Positions 8,938 to 18,402 of a stretch of 64,000 nucleotides of DNA are shown here, in pieces. The notes under the pieces are model-generated. The model worked only from the letters and a program-made list of their open reading frames with translations. It was not told the DNA's origin and made no database searches. The position numbers were made by a program, and so were the translations under genes. The number at the start of each line of letters is the position of its first letter. Position 1 is the first letter of the stretch. This stretch comes from Paenibacillus sacheonensis (lineage in GTDB: Bacteria > Bacillota > Bacilli > Paenibacillales > Paenibacillaceae): assembly GCF_009909195.1 (NCBI RefSeq), contig NZ_JAAAMU010000005.1:452798-516797 (forward strand), given 5' to 3'.

Positions 8938-9927
8938 TTAGGCTTTGTTATAGCCGCTCGGATTCGCCTGATGCCAAGCCCACGCGCTGCCGATGATATC
9001 CTCCAGCTTGTTGCGGGTCGGATTCCAGCCCAGCTCTTGCCGGGCGCGGTCCGACGAAGCGACCAGCACGGCCGGATCGCCGGCGCGGCGCGCTTCCATA
9101 ACGGCCGGAATGTCGCGTCCCGTCACTTGACGGGCGATATCGATGACTTGCTTCACGGAGAAGCCGGTGCCGTTGCCAAGGTTGTAGACGGCGCTGTCTC
9201 CGCCTCTGCGCAGCCGGTCCACTGCCAGGATATGCGCGTCCGCCAAATCGCTGACATGAATGTAGTCGCGAATGCAAGTGCCGTCTTCCGTCGCGTAGTC
9301 TTCGCCGAAGACCGAGATGTGCGCACGCTGGCCGAGCGCCGTCTGCAGCACGAGCGGCACGAGATGCGTCTCCGGATTATGGTCCTCGCCGATCCGGCCG
9401 CTTGCATGCGCGCCTGCGGCGTTGAAGTAGCGGAGCGAGACGTATTTGACGCCGTATGCGACGTCGTACCATTTCATCATTTTCTCCATCGCCAGCTTCG
9501 TTTCGCCGTACGTATTCGTCGGCAGCGTCCGGTCATCCTCGTGGATCGGGATGTTCTCGGGCTCGCCGTACGTGGCGGCCGTGGAAGAGAAGACGATTCG
9601 TTTCACGCCGTGCGCGTTCATCTTCTCCAGCAGGCAAAGCGTGCCGTACACGTTGTTGTGATAATATTTGCCGGGATCCTTCATGCTCTCCCCGACCAGC
9701 GAATTCGCGGCGAAATGAATGACGGCGTCGATGTCGTTCTCTCCGAACACCTTATCCAGGAAATCGCCGTCGCGCAGATCGCCGACGTACAATTTGCCTC
9801 CAAGCACCGCATCCTTATGACCTTGCTGCAGATTATCGACGATCACGATCTCCTCGCCCCGCTCGATCAGCGCAGCGACCGCATGCGAGCCGATATAGCC
9901 CGCGCCTCCAGTTACCAATACTGCCAT
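8938..9927 (-). CDS. galE: UDP-glucose 4-epimerase
   Basis: Interconverts UDP-galactose and UDP-glucose. The short-chain dehydrogenase fold is clear: TGGAGYIGSH at residues 6-15 binds NAD, SSTAATYG carries the catalytic Ser/Thr, YGETK holds the Tyr-Lys pair, and LRYFNAAGAHASGRIGEDH is typical of GalE. The length of 329 residues is normal. It is the middle gene of the gal operon. It supplies UDP-galactose, which could also feed the exopolysaccharide pathway further right in the window. Confidence 0.95.
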   Translation of the reverse strand: MAVLVTGGAGYIGSHAVAALIERGEEIVIVDNLQQGHKDAVLGGKLYVGDLRDGDFLDKVFGENDIDAVIHFAANSLVGESMKDPGKYYHNNVYGTLCLLEKMNAHGVKRIVFSSTAATYGEPENIPIHEDDRTLPTNTYGETKLAMEKMMKWYDVAYGVKYVSLRYFNAAGAHASGRIGEDHNPETHLVPLVLQTALGQRAHISVFGEDYATEDGTCIRDYIHVSDLADAHILAVDRLRRGGDSAVYNLGNGTGFSVKQVIDIARQVTGRDIPAVMEARRAGDPAVLVASSDRARQELGWNPTRNKLEDIIGSAWAWHQANPSGYNKA

Positions 9928-10049
9928 TATGATTCTCTCCCTTCATTATTCAAAACCGAATGATACCTATGAGCATGACGGCAAGAACTTCCCGGGCTGC
10001 AGGGCGGCGCCGTTGACGCTGCTCCGCCCCGCAGCCGGCCGCGGCCTTA

Positions 10050-11222
10050 TCAGGCGAGGCGTTCCACGCCGTTGCCGATCGTGCAGACGTAGAAGTCCGC
10101 GACCAAGCCCGTTGCTTCCGAATACCGGCGTCCGACTTCCGACTTGAACGTCTCGATGCTGTCCTTGTGCACCAGCGATACCGTGCAGCCGCCGAAGCCC
10201 GCGCCCGTCATGCGGGAGCCGAGCACGCCGTCTACCGTCCGCGCCGCCGCCACCATGGCATCCAATTCCGCGCCGGTTACTTCGTAAAGATCGCGAAGCG
10301 AATCATGGGATGCGTTCATCAGTTGACCGAAAGCGGCAAGATCATTCGTTTGCAGCACCTTCATGGACTGTAGCACGCGGTCGATTTCTTCCACGACATG
10401 CTGCGCGCGGTCGCGCACGACGTCGTCTTGGATGAGATGTTTGTTCGCGTTGAAGTCCTCCAGGGACAATTGGCCCAGCAGCGTCAGGTTCGGAAATGCC
10501 GCCTTCAGATCCTGCACGGCCTGCTCGCACTGGCTGCGGCGCTCGTTATATTTGGAGTCGACCAAGCCGCGGCGTTTGTTCGTGTTGCCGATGACGAGCT
10601 GGTAGTCGCCGGAATTGAACGGCACCAGGTCGTATTCAAGCGTGTCGCACATCAGCAGGATCGCGTGGTCCTTCTTGCCGTTCGCCACGGCGAACTGGTC
10701 CATGATGCCGCATTGCACGCCGTTGAATTCATTTTCGGATTTCTGCGACATCAGGGCGATCTGGACCGTATCCGTCTCGCGTCCTTCCATCGACAGCAGG
10801 GCGTAAGCGGTCACGACTTCAATGGAAGCGGAGGACGAGAGGCCCGCGCCGTTCGGGATTTCGCCATGGAACAGCAGGTCGTAGCCGCCGCCGAAGACGA
10901 CGCCGCGATGAAGCAGCTCGCTCACGATGCCTTTCGGATAGTTCATCCAGTCATCTGCTTCGTCGTAGACGATCGGGGAAATCGGCAGATGCTTATGCTC
11001 CGCGAAGTTCGTGGACGCCAGACCCAGCTGGTTGTCTTCGCGCTTGCGGATAAGCAGCGTCGTGCCGAACGTCAGGGCTGCCGGGAAGACGTAGCCGCCA
11101 TTATAGTCCGTATGCTCGCCGATCAGGTTGACGCGGCCGGGCGCATGAAAAATAGAAATTCGTTCGGAGGAATCGCCATATACGTTCAGAAATCGTTGTG
11201 TCAGTTCTTGCAGGTTCGCCAT
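10050..11222 (-). CDS. galK: Galactokinase
   Basis: Phosphorylates galactose at C1 using ATP. It has the galactose-binding signature GRVNLIGEHTDYNGGYV (about residues 30-46), the GHMP ATP-binding loop IPNGAGLSSSASIEV (near 124) and the C-terminal TGAGFGGCTVSL motif. The length of 390 residues is standard. It is the first gene of the gal operon, and an AraC-type regulator is divergent from it across a 190-bp intergenic region. The -10/-35 boxes I can find upstream are poor, which fits activator-dependent transcription. Confidence 0.95.
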   Translation of the reverse strand: MANLQELTQRFLNVYGDSSERISIFHAPGRVNLIGEHTDYNGGYVFPAALTFGTTLLIRKREDNQLGLASTNFAEHKHLPISPIVYDEADDWMNYPKGIVSELLHRGVVFGGGYDLLFHGEIPNGAGLSSSASIEVVTAYALLSMEGRETDTVQIALMSQKSENEFNGVQCGIMDQFAVANGKKDHAILLMCDTLEYDLVPFNSGDYQLVIGNTNKRRGLVDSKYNERRSQCEQAVQDLKAAFPNLTLLGQLSLEDFNANKHLIQDDVVRDRAQHVVEEIDRVLQSMKVLQTNDLAAFGQLMNASHDSLRDLYEVTGAELDAMVAAARTVDGVLGSRMTGAGFGGCTVSLVHKDSIETFKSEVGRRYSEATGLVADFYVCTIGNGVERLA

Positions 11223-11330
11223 TATGCCGCACCACTTTCCAAGGAATGTAATTGCTTCTTGCTAAATTCAGTATAGCCGAAGGCAAGTTTGCGCGAAATG
11301 GCTTGATGTGAGTTCGAGATGGAATTTTGT

Positions 11331-11364
11331 GACCTCATGTCGAATGTCTCGAGGTCCGTATGAT
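11331..11364 (+). promoter_or_regulatory. Candidate promoter/operator of the AraC regulator gene
   Basis: GACCTC at 11331-11336 and GAGGTC at 11351-11356 form an inverted repeat. A TATGAT -10-like element (11359-11364) follows directly, with no good -35. It sits in the divergent galK/araC intergenic region and could be an autoregulatory or shared operator. This is inference from layout. Confidence 0.35.
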
Positions 11365-11412
11365 ACAATGTGCGTGAGATGAATGAATTGTAAACAAAGG
11401 AGTTTCCTGAAT

Positions 11413-12270
11413 ATGGCGCTGCGTCCGACCTATACGGTCCTGTCCAATCCCGTGCCGAATGAGCATGGCGATTTATATGTCCTGTTCGCCGGGGAGAGCC
11501 AGACGAAGCCCGGACATCTGATCGGACCCAAAGTATCCGACTTCTATCTGATGCATCATGTGCTGTCCGGCTCCGGCGCCTACGCGTGCGCGGGGCAGCG
11601 GCATGAGCTGCGCGCCGGCCATACGTTTCTCATTCACCCCGATCAGCTCGTCAGTTACGAATCCAGCGAGGACGATCCTTGGCGTTACCGCTGGATCGCC
11701 TTCGAGGGCGGAACGGCTGCCGCCCTGGCCGCGGATGCCGGGCTCGACCCCGCGTCGCCGGTCATCGATACTGGACGGAATCCCCGCATCCCGGTCCTGT
11801 ATCATCAAATGCTGCGCAACTTCCGGCAAGGCGGCCGTCCGGCGCATCTGCGGGCGACGGGCTATCTGCAGCTGTTATTCGCGGAATACGCTTCGGCGCT
11901 TACGGCTTCGGACGCCGACTCGCAGCAGCGGGGCGACGAAGGCGAAGCGCTGACGCAGCAGGTGCTGCGCTACTTGTCCACCCAGTTCGCCGAGCCGGTC
12001 TCCATCGAAAACATGGCGGATACGCTGGGCTACAACCGCGCCTATCTGTCCCGATTGTTCAAGCGGCAAACGGGCATCACCCCGGTCACTTTCCTGCTGA
12101 AGCTCCGTATCGACAAGGCGCATCTATTGCTGCGCGAGCGTCAGGAGCTCACCATCGAGCAGATCGCGGCCTCGGTCGGATTTCAAGACCCGCTGTACTT
12201 CTCGAAGCAGTTCCGCCGGTTCTACGGCCAGTCGCCTACGGCTTACCGGGAAGCGATGAAGGCGTTGTAG
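11413..12270 (+). CDS. AraC family transcriptional regulator of the gal genes
   Basis: A 285-residue regulator. The N-terminal cupin-like sugar-sensing domain (about 20-160) contains LRAGHTFLIHPDQLVSYES. The C-terminal double helix-turn-helix (about 185-285) contains ENMADTLGYNRAYLSRLFK and the classic end motif VGFQDPLYFSKQFRRFYGQSP. The start is ATG 11413, preceded by AAAGGAG; an upstream in-frame ATG at 11383 lacks a site. Its divergent position next to galK suggests it activates the gal operon in response to galactose or a galactoside (inference). Confidence 0.9.
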   Translation: MALRPTYTVLSNPVPNEHGDLYVLFAGESQTKPGHLIGPKVSDFYLMHHVLSGSGAYACAGQRHELRAGHTFLIHPDQLVSYESSEDDPWRYRWIAFEGGTAAALAADAGLDPASPVIDTGRNPRIPVLYHQMLRNFRQGGRPAHLRATGYLQLLFAEYASALTASDADSQQRGDEGEALTQQVLRYLSTQFAEPVSIENMADTLGYNRAYLSRLFKRQTGITPVTFLLKLRIDKAHLLLRERQELTIEQIAASVGFQDPLYFSKQFRRFYGQSPTAYREAMKAL

Positions 12271-12390
12271 GCGCGGCGGTGGCAAGAGAGCGCGCGGGAC
12301 CGATAGGCACGCAAGGACCGCTGGGCGCGAGGTGCGACGGCGCTGAGAGCGTCAGGCGGTGCACGAGACCGTTTGGACGCTGTCGATGCG

Positions 12391-12478
12391 CGAGATGCGC
12401 GAGAACGCTTCGATCTGGCGGACGCCCGGTGCGCGAGATGCTCGAGAACGCTTCGATCTGGCGGACGCCCGGTGCGCG
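12391..12478. repeat. 43-bp tandem direct repeat, two copies
   Basis: A unit starting CGAGATGC and containing GAACGCTTCGATCTGGCGG is repeated at 12391 and 12434 with one mismatch. There is no spacer, so it is not a CRISPR array. Confidence 0.85.
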
Positions 12479-12990
12479 GCACGCGCGAGCACGCTGGGGC
12501 GGCGGGCGCGTCAGGCGCGGGATACCTTTGACGCAGCAATTCGCTGATCGCAAGGCGTTGAACGTATGTAAGTTAAATCCGTACAGGACGGGAGTAAGAC
12601 CTATTTTGCACATTCTACAAAAATCCCTCTTATTATTGCCCTATACATCATGGTTTTGCGTACAAAGTACAAAAAATATGGCTTATTCAGGTTTCTAACC
12701 GATCTCACCTGAGTTTTATATATTGCCTACAACTTTACCGAGCGAATCGTTCAAATCAGCACTGCTTTTATGTATATTGTACAACTTTCACTCTCGCATG
12801 AATTTCGCCTATTAAATGAAGCGCCGCACCCCATCATCCCTGATCCATTCAGTGACGCATATGATTCCATCCATAACCTTTAACATTTTAAAGCTGCACG
12901 GCTTCAAAATCTCTGGTCATACGCCGAGTTACATGAACGCTCTATATAAATGCAAGCAACAGCAAGCCTTCCACTACACGCCCGCACGCA

Positions 12991-13028
12991 AATAACCCCG
13001 CTCATCCGATTGGACGGGCGGGGTTATT
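12991..13028. terminator. Hairpin, possible terminator
   Basis: AATAACCCCG pairs perfectly with CGGGGTTATT around an 18-base loop. There is no long T run on either strand, so a terminator role is uncertain. It lies downstream of the DUF1328 gene on the minus strand. Confidence 0.45.
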
Positions 13029-13175
13029 CGCAGCGCCTAAGGAGCGACTGAACGTCTCCGAAGGTTTAAAGAGTACAGCCGTTGCGACATCGATCAGCAG
13101 CATATCGCTTCCGATCATGCGCACATTCTTTGCGGCAGCAGGATACTGCCAATCAGGCCAGATTCGTGGTCGTCG

Positions 13176-13337
13176 TTACACTCGTCTTCTGCCGAAGAAG
13201 AAGGACAGAATGAACAGAACCAAGAACACGACGAACAAAATTTTCGCGATACCTGCAGCGGCCGATGCCAATGTGAAGAAGCCCAGCACCCCAGCTACCA
13301 ATGCTACGATCAAGAACAAAACTGCGTATCCCAACAT
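13176..13337 (-). CDS. DUF1328 (YtjA-like, UPF0391) small membrane protein
   Basis: A 53-residue protein beginning [20 protein letters not shown] and ending FFFGRRRV, read by hand on the minus strand. It has two hydrophobic helices separated by an ASAAAGIAK turn, as in the DUF1328/UPF0391 family of stress-associated small membrane proteins. The ATG at 13337 is preceded by an AAAGGGTGAT site. The family has no defined biochemical function; homologues are often near general stress genes. Confidence 0.85.
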   Translation of the reverse strand: MLGYAVLFLIVALVAGVLGFFTLASAAAGIAKILFVVFLVLFILSFFFGRRRV

Positions 13338-13546
13338 CACCCATCACCCTTTCGGTTTCTCGTTTTTGGTTGTTGCTGCACTTGCTTACTTGGCTTATAC
13401 ACCGTCTGCGACCGGGTTGAAACGCGGTTGTTCCGAAAGCGCCGCATCTTCGCACGGAAAATCCGCAAGCCGCCGGAACGCAAAAAGCCACCGAACGGGA
13501 TGCGCGCATGCATCTCCGATCGGAGGCTATAAGACAGCCGAGCCCG

Positions 13547-14611
13547 CTAGCGGCGCGTATTCCGCCGCAGCTGCAGGCAGGCCTCGCGCCGGCCGACGAC
13601 CTGGCCGGCGTCGTTGACGATATCCGGCGGGATCTGCCGCCGGATGCTGGCAATAAGTTCCTGGCCGAGTCCCAGCTGCTCCAGGATGGAGCAGACCGCC
13701 TCCGGCCAGGGCGATTCGCCGCCGTCGGCGAGCTTGACGACGCCGGCGATGCCTTCCTTGCGCAGGGCGAAGACGAAGACGCCCTGCGCGCCGCTCTTGG
13801 CGACGACGTTTCCGTCGCCAAGCATCACGCTTGCCAGCCGGCCCGGCCCCTCGACCAGGGCCGGGTGGCCGTGCATGGCGGCGGCGATGCGCCCCGCCGC
13901 CGCAGCCATGGCGCTGCCCGCCGGCGATGCCGCGGCGGGCGAAGCGTCCAGCGCGCCGAGGCGCGCGTACACAAGCGCCAGCCGCCATAACGGCAGCGCG
14001 AACACGGGCAAGCCGCAGCCGTCGATCGCGCAGCCGACGGCTTCCGGCTCCATCTCCGCGAGCGCGGCGACCGTCCGCAGCAGCTCCTGCTGCAGCGGGT
14101 GCTCCCGCTCCGCGTACGTATCCATCGGCCAGCCGCGCAGCTTGCACAGCGCGAGCATGCCGATATGTTTGCCCGCGCAGACGTGGTACAGCTTGCGCGG
14201 ACCGCCGCCGCCGCGGACGACCTCGTCATGCGCCTCCGCCTGCGCGGGCAGCTGCGGCCGGAAGACGAGCTGCTCCTCGTGCACGCCGGTAAGCTCCAGC
14301 ATCCGCTCCAGCGTCTCCATATGCGCGGGGGTCCCTTGATGGGACGCGCACATCAGCGCGATCGCGTCCTCGCCCAAACCAAACGCTTCCGGCACGCCGC
14401 CAAGAATGGACGGCAGCGCCTGAACCGGCTTCGCCGTCGAACGCATGTACGTCCAGACGGCCGCGTCGCCTGCTTCCGCCAGAATCGTCCCGTCGGCCGA
14501 GACGACCGCGGCATGGCCCCCATGAACGTTCTCGATCACGCCGCCGCGCGTCGTTATCACAAGCGGCACGCCAAGCACGTCCGCCGCTGTTGGATTTTCG
14601 TTAGTCATCAT
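13547..14611 (-). CDS. L-asparaginase II family protein (PF06089 type)
   Basis: A 354-residue member of the asparaginase family distinct from E. coli AnsA/AnsB. Diagnostic segments are MRSTAKPVQALPSI, CASHQGTPAHMETLERML and the Cys/His-rich YHVCAGKHIGMLALC followed by DGCGLPVFALPL. It probably hydrolyses asparagine to aspartate and ammonia in the cytoplasm. The coding sequence is exceptionally GC- and Ala-rich, especially codons 200-300. It appears monocistronic, with no obvious partner genes. Confidence 0.85.
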   Translation of the reverse strand: MMTNENPTAADVLGVPLVITTRGGVIENVHGGHAAVVSADGTILAEAGDAAVWTYMRSTAKPVQALPSILGGVPEAFGLGEDAIALMCASHQGTPAHMETLERMLELTGVHEEQLVFRPQLPAQAEAHDEVVRGGGGPRKLYHVCAGKHIGMLALCKLRGWPMDTYAEREHPLQQELLRTVAALAEMEPEAVGCAIDGCGLPVFALPLWRLALVYARLGALDASPAAASPAGSAMAAAAGRIAAAMHGHPALVEGPGRLASVMLGDGNVVAKSGAQGVFVFALRKEGIAGVVKLADGGESPWPEAVCSILEQLGLGQELIASIRRQIPPDIVNDAGQVVGRREACLQLRRNTRR

Positions 14612-14894
14612 GCGATCCCCTGCCGTTTCCCAAAGCTGCTAAACCTGTCAAAACCCTATTTTACCACGAATACCAGCCTTTCTCCTACCATCCCTCATTC
14701 CTTACCAGCCTATTCGCCCGATGGCGCGTTGGCTATTTCCTTCTGCCTGCAAAAAAACCGCATTCTAGCCAGAATGAGCAGACCCGGTGCGCTTGGCGCG
14801 CATAGGCCATCATCACGATATAGCATCTTCTGTTTCAAACCCTCTCCCGCGCGTGTAGTAATTCATAAGCCAATAGGTAAAGGAGTGGACGACG

Positions 14895-15107
14895 ATGACA
14901 GAAGTGAATCCGTTGAAGGACGGGCAGCCGCAGGCCTCGTCAGCCGGGCAGGCAGGCCGCAAGACCGAACCGCTCGAAAATGCGAAGAACGGCTCGATGG
15001 TCCAGGATATGCAGGATTTGAAACGTCTCGGCCACGATATGAAAGACATGAAGACGAACAGCCAGCTGCAGGAAGAGGGCCTCGTTCCGGATCCCATTCA
15101 AGAATAG
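14895..15107 (+). CDS. Small acidic hydrophilic protein
   Basis: A 70-residue hydrophilic protein (Gln, Asp, Lys, Met-rich) with the helical segment VQDMQDLKRLGHDMKDMKT. AAAGGAG precedes the ATG at 14895 and a strong terminator follows, so it is a real transcription unit. I do not recognise the family. Its composition resembles small spore or stress proteins, but that is only an impression. Confidence 0.65.
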   Translation: MTEVNPLKDGQPQASSAGQAGRKTEPLENAKNGSMVQDMQDLKRLGHDMKDMKTNSQLQEEGLVPDPIQE

Positions 15108-15124
15108 ATCGCGCATCGATGAGG

Positions 15125-15154
15125 AAGAGGGGATCCACTTGCCCCTCTTTTTTC
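15125..15154 (+). terminator. Intrinsic terminator
   Basis: AAGAGGGG pairs with CCCCTCTT around a nine-base loop, followed by a T run. It ends the 14895-15107 gene, 15 bp after its stop. Confidence 0.9.
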
Positions 15155-15195
15155 TGTGCCCGATTGGACATAATAACCGCGGGAGGTTCGATGCA

Positions 15196-16428
15196 ATGAA
15201 GGATCTACACGAAGGACGCTTATACTGGCAGGAAACGCTGCCGAGTCCGAAGACATACCCCGCGCTTGCAGAAACGGTGCATGCGGATGTCGCTATCGTC
15301 GGAGGAGGCATGTCGGGGGCCATCACCGGCTACTACCTCGCCCGTCATGGGCTGCGAACGATTATTCTAGAGCGTGATCGCGTCGCCGGCGGCAGCTCGC
15401 TGGCCAATACGGGCCTGCTGCAGTTCTGCAATGATATCATGCTGACGGATCTGATCGATCAAATCGGCGAACGCGATGCGGTTGCGTTCTACAAGGCATG
15501 CGCGGACGCGATACAAGAGCTGGAGGCCATTACTGCGTCGCTGCCCGCGGATACCGGTTTCATGCGCAATAGCAGCTTGTATGTCGCGAGCTCGGAACAG
15601 GATGTACCGAAGCTGAAGCAGGAATACGATGCCCTGCGAACGAATGGCTTCGACGTCGAATACTGGGAGCCCGAACGAATACAGGCTCATTTTCCGTTCA
15701 AGAGACCAGGCGCGATCGTCACGCACGGCGATGCGGAGGTCAATCCGTATCAGTTCGTTCATGCCGTCGTCGAGGAAGGCGCGAACCGGTTCGGCCTCAT
15801 GGTGCATGAACAATCGGATATCACCGACCATCTCGGCGACGAGGCGGGCGGCCATATTCTGAAAACCGCTACCGGCGCGGACGTTCATGCCAAGCACGTC
15901 ATCTATGCCATCGGCTACGAACCGGAAGAACTGCGCGGACAGCTCATCAAATCGGAAATGAACCGAACGAGCGTGATCGTCACGGCTCCCCAGCCCGACG
16001 TATCCCCTTGGCATCGGCGCTTCTTGATTTGGGAAACCGCCCGTCCCTATTTCTACACGCGATTGACCGCGGACGATCGCGTCATTGCCGGCGGTTACGA
16101 CGAGATCGGCGGGCAGCCGCTGACGAGCCGCGACGCACGGGACAAAATCGCGCACAAATTGGCCGGTCGCGTCCATGAGCTGTTTCCTTCCTTCCAGGCA
16201 GAACCCGCCTATGAGTGGAATGCGACCTTTGCGGTATCGCGCGATAATCTGCCTTTCATCGGGGAAGATCCCAAGTGGCCGCATGTCTACTACTGCCTTG
16301 GCTATGGGGGCAACGGAACCGTCTACAGCATGGTGGGCGCCTCGCTGCTCCGCGACATCATCCAAGGCCGCAGCAACCCCATCGCACCTATTATCGGACT
16401 AGGCCGTCCATCGCTTCAGAACGCGTAG
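15196..16428 (+). CDS. FAD-dependent oxidoreductase (DAO family)
   Basis: A 410-residue D-amino-acid oxidase/glycine oxidase-like flavoprotein. The dinucleotide motif DVAIVGGGMSGAITGYYLA lies at about residues 30-48, followed by an ILERDRVAGGSSLANTG segment. The C-terminal GYGGNGTVYSMVGA loop contacts FAD in this family. The start at 15196 has GGGAGG 9 bases upstream; an earlier frame start overlaps the preceding terminator and is rejected. The substrate is unknown; relatives oxidise amines or amino acids such as gamma-glutamylputrescine or glycine. There are no metabolic neighbours to narrow it down. Confidence 0.82.
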   Translation: MKDLHEGRLYWQETLPSPKTYPALAETVHADVAIVGGGMSGAITGYYLARHGLRTIILERDRVAGGSSLANTGLLQFCNDIMLTDLIDQIGERDAVAFYKACADAIQELEAITASLPADTGFMRNSSLYVASSEQDVPKLKQEYDALRTNGFDVEYWEPERIQAHFPFKRPGAIVTHGDAEVNPYQFVHAVVEEGANRFGLMVHEQSDITDHLGDEAGGHILKTATGADVHAKHVIYAIGYEPEELRGQLIKSEMNRTSVIVTAPQPDVSPWHRRFLIWETARPYFYTRLTADDRVIAGGYDEIGGQPLTSRDARDKIAHKLAGRVHELFPSFQAEPAYEWNATFAVSRDNLPFIGEDPKWPHVYYCLGYGGNGTVYSMVGASLLRDIIQGRSNPIAPIIGLGRPSLQNA

Positions 16429-16437
16429 GCAGTCCCC

Positions 16438-16558
16438 GTCTGCGCTGTCTCTGCGCTGTCTCTGTCTGCTCTGTCTGCTCTGTTTTTGCTCCTTTTGCTC
16501 TGTCTGCTCTGTCTGCTCTGTCTCTGCTTCTGCTCCCTGTCTGCTTTGCTCTGTCTGT
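16438..16558. repeat. Pyrimidine-rich degenerate CTCTGTCTG repeat tract
   Basis: The plus strand is almost purely C/T/G with many copies of the 9-mer CTCTGTCTG and shortened variants (CTGTCTCTG, TTTTGCTC). In one minus-strand frame it would read as Glu-Gln-Thr repeats, but no initiation signals support a gene. Confidence 0.85.
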
Positions 16559-16693
16559 TCCATCAGCCCGAGCTCTCCGCGGCATCGGACGCCAGCCATC
16601 CGAATACAGCTGCCGCGCTTTCTTCGTTCAAGCCCGCTTCAGCCCTCGCAACCGCCATGCCGCCTCCAACGCCAGAGTAAAATTATAGCCAAC

Positions 16694-16757
16694 AAAAAAT
16701 GCCGCTCCCTTCCAGGAGCGGCACAACTATCGAAAAGCTGCCGAACGGCAGCTTCGT
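16694..16757 (-). terminator. Tandem terminator hairpins downstream of cls
   Basis: On the minus strand, AAGCTGCCG/CGGCAGCTT (16734-16754) is followed by GCCGCTCC/GGAGCGGC (16701-16722) with a T run (16694-16699). Both lie downstream of the cardiolipin synthase stop codon. Confidence 0.8.
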
Positions 16758-16826
16758 CGGTTAGCTGATTCGGGCACGAATCGCTGCACCATCATACATT
16801 CCCGCCGTCTTCATCAACCCTGTTCC

Positions 16827-18254
16827 TCATAGGAGCGGCGAAAGCATTCTTGCGGCAACCTCGCCCGCCTTCTGCCAAGCGGGGCGCATTTGAAACTCCG
16901 ATCGGTTCATTTCCTCGCAGTCTTTCAAGTCCGTCATGAAGTCGTCTTCCAGCCGCTTGATCGCCTTGGCGTCGAACAACAGGGCATTGATCTCGAAATT
17001 GCTGAAAAAGCTTCGCATATCCATATTCGCCGTTCCGACCGAAGCGAGGAGCTCGTCCACGATCATGACTTTGGCATGAACGAAACCTTTGTGATAGCGG
17101 TAAACCCGAACGCCGGCCGCCAGCATCTCTTCCACGTAGGAGAGCGAGGCGAACAAGACGAGCTTCGTATCGGCAACATACGGAATGATGATTCTGACGT
17201 CGACCCCGCTCAAGGCAGCCGTACGCAGCGCCATCAGCACGCTGGGATCCGGGATGAAGTATGGCGTCGTGATGTAGATGCGCGACTTCGCCACGGCAAC
17301 GGCGGCGAAGACGCACTCCAGAATGGCGGCTTCCTTGTTGTTCGGGCCGCTCGCCACGATCTGGACCTGCTCCCGGCCGACGCAATGATGCGCCGGCATG
17401 TAATTCGGACCCGTCAGCCGTGTCTTGGAGGTGAACCACCAATCCTGCATGAAAAATTCCTGCAGGAAGTACACCGCATCCCCCTTCACGCGCAAATGCG
17501 TATCGCGCCAGAAGCCCAGCTTCGGATTGCCGCCGAGATACTCGTCGCCGATATTGATGCCCCCGACGAAGCCGGTCAGCCCGTCGACCACGATGATTTT
17601 GCGGTGATTGCGAAAATTCATCCGTTTGTTGAAGAAGGCCACCTTCGCCTGCAGGAAGCACTTCGTCTCGATTCCGGCATCTTCCAGCTCGCGAATGTAA
17701 CCGGAAGACAGCTCCAGGCTGCCGAGACCGTCATAGATGACGCGCACCTCTACTCCTTCCCGCGCCTTGCGGATGAGCGCATCCCTAAACTTGCGTCCGA
17801 TGCCGTCGTCCCGAATCGTGTAATAGTCCACATGCACGTGATGCCGAGCCCCTTCGATCGCTTCCAGGATCGACGCGTAGGTCGCCTCCCCGTTCGTCAG
17901 CACCTCCGTCTCGTTGCAGCTCGTAATCGGCGAGAAGGCCATGCCCTGCAGCATATGGAACAGCCGCTCTTGATGGAGAAACTCCTTGCCCTGCATGTCC
18001 TCCAGCCGATTGACAAGCTGACAGCGCATGATCGCCTGCAGCATATCGGTCTCCGCCACGACGCCCCGTCTGCGCAGCGTCCTCCGCCTGCGGTATTCTT
18101 GCGCCAGGAAGTAATAGAAGACAAATCCGATAATGGGCAGCACGAACAGGATCAGCAGCCAGGCGACGGTTTTGGAAGGATGACGGAATTCCAATACGAG
18201 AATCGTCGCAATTTGAAAAATAAATACCACGAGTATAATCAGTGCCCAAATCAT
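16827..18254 (-). CDS. cls: Cardiolipin synthase (phospholipase D superfamily)
   Basis: A 475-residue membrane enzyme that condenses two phosphatidylglycerol molecules to cardiolipin. Two N-terminal transmembrane helices (about 1-60, MIWALIILVVFIFQI then a hydrophobic hairpin ending FYYFLAQEYRRR) precede two HKD catalytic motifs. These are NHRKIIVVDG with downstream GGINIGDEY (about residue 225) and VHAKVMIVDE with downstream GTANMDMRSF (about residue 400). The start at 18254 has an AGAGGGGG site; a longer upstream frame begins without signals. It is monocistronic with its own terminators. Confidence 0.93.
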   Translation of the reverse strand: MIWALIILVVFIFQIATILVLEFRHPSKTVAWLLILFVLPIIGFVFYYFLAQEYRRRRTLRRRGVVAETDMLQAIMRCQLVNRLEDMQGKEFLHQERLFHMLQGMAFSPITSCNETEVLTNGEATYASILEAIEGARHHVHVDYYTIRDDGIGRKFRDALIRKAREGVEVRVIYDGLGSLELSSGYIRELEDAGIETKCFLQAKVAFFNKRMNFRNHRKIIVVDGLTGFVGGINIGDEYLGGNPKLGFWRDTHLRVKGDAVYFLQEFFMQDWWFTSKTRLTGPNYMPAHHCVGREQVQIVASGPNNKEAAILECVFAAVAVAKSRIYITTPYFIPDPSVLMALRTAALSGVDVRIIIPYVADTKLVLFASLSYVEEMLAAGVRVYRYHKGFVHAKVMIVDELLASVGTANMDMRSFFSNFEINALLFDAKAIKRLEDDFMTDLKDCEEMNRSEFQMRPAWQKAGEVAARMLSPLL

Positions 18255-18402
18255 CGTGTTCCCCCTCTTCACCCGCGCTGTGTTCATCTTTCTAGCTTTC
18301 GCTCTCGCAACGGGACGTATGCACCGATAAGGCATGTTTCTAAGCTTGCAAGAATAATAACTATTAGCACGTTACCACCGGGGAAGGAGGATGAATCGAC
18401 GG

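Larger units (their letters stand above)
12271..13175. other. Long intergenic region without convincing genes
   Basis: About 900 bp between araC and the DUF1328 gene. The first 270 bp are very GC-rich and contain a 43-bp tandem duplication. The next 450 bp are AT-richer and hold no frame with initiation signals. One strong hairpin lies at 12991-13028. I see no RNA gene here. Confidence 0.6.
16429..16826. other. Intergenic region with low-complexity repeat and terminators
   Basis: About 400 bp between convergent genes. It contains a pyrimidine-rich microsatellite-like tract, then about 130 bp without signals, then two tandem hairpins that serve the cls gene. Confidence 0.6.

Noticed and set aside
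12391..12478. Tandem repeat as a possible CRISPR array
   Set aside because: Only two copies, head to tail with no unique spacer, and no cas genes in the window.
13040..13175. In-frame continuation after the DUF1328 stop codon that reads as a plausible peptide (RMIGSDMLLIDVATAVLF)
   Set aside because: It has no start codon with a ribosome binding site and follows a clear TAA; without homologues it cannot be called a gene.
16391..16599. Minus-strand frames with Glu-Gln-Thr repeats
   Set aside because: They only translate the low-complexity tract and lack initiation signals.
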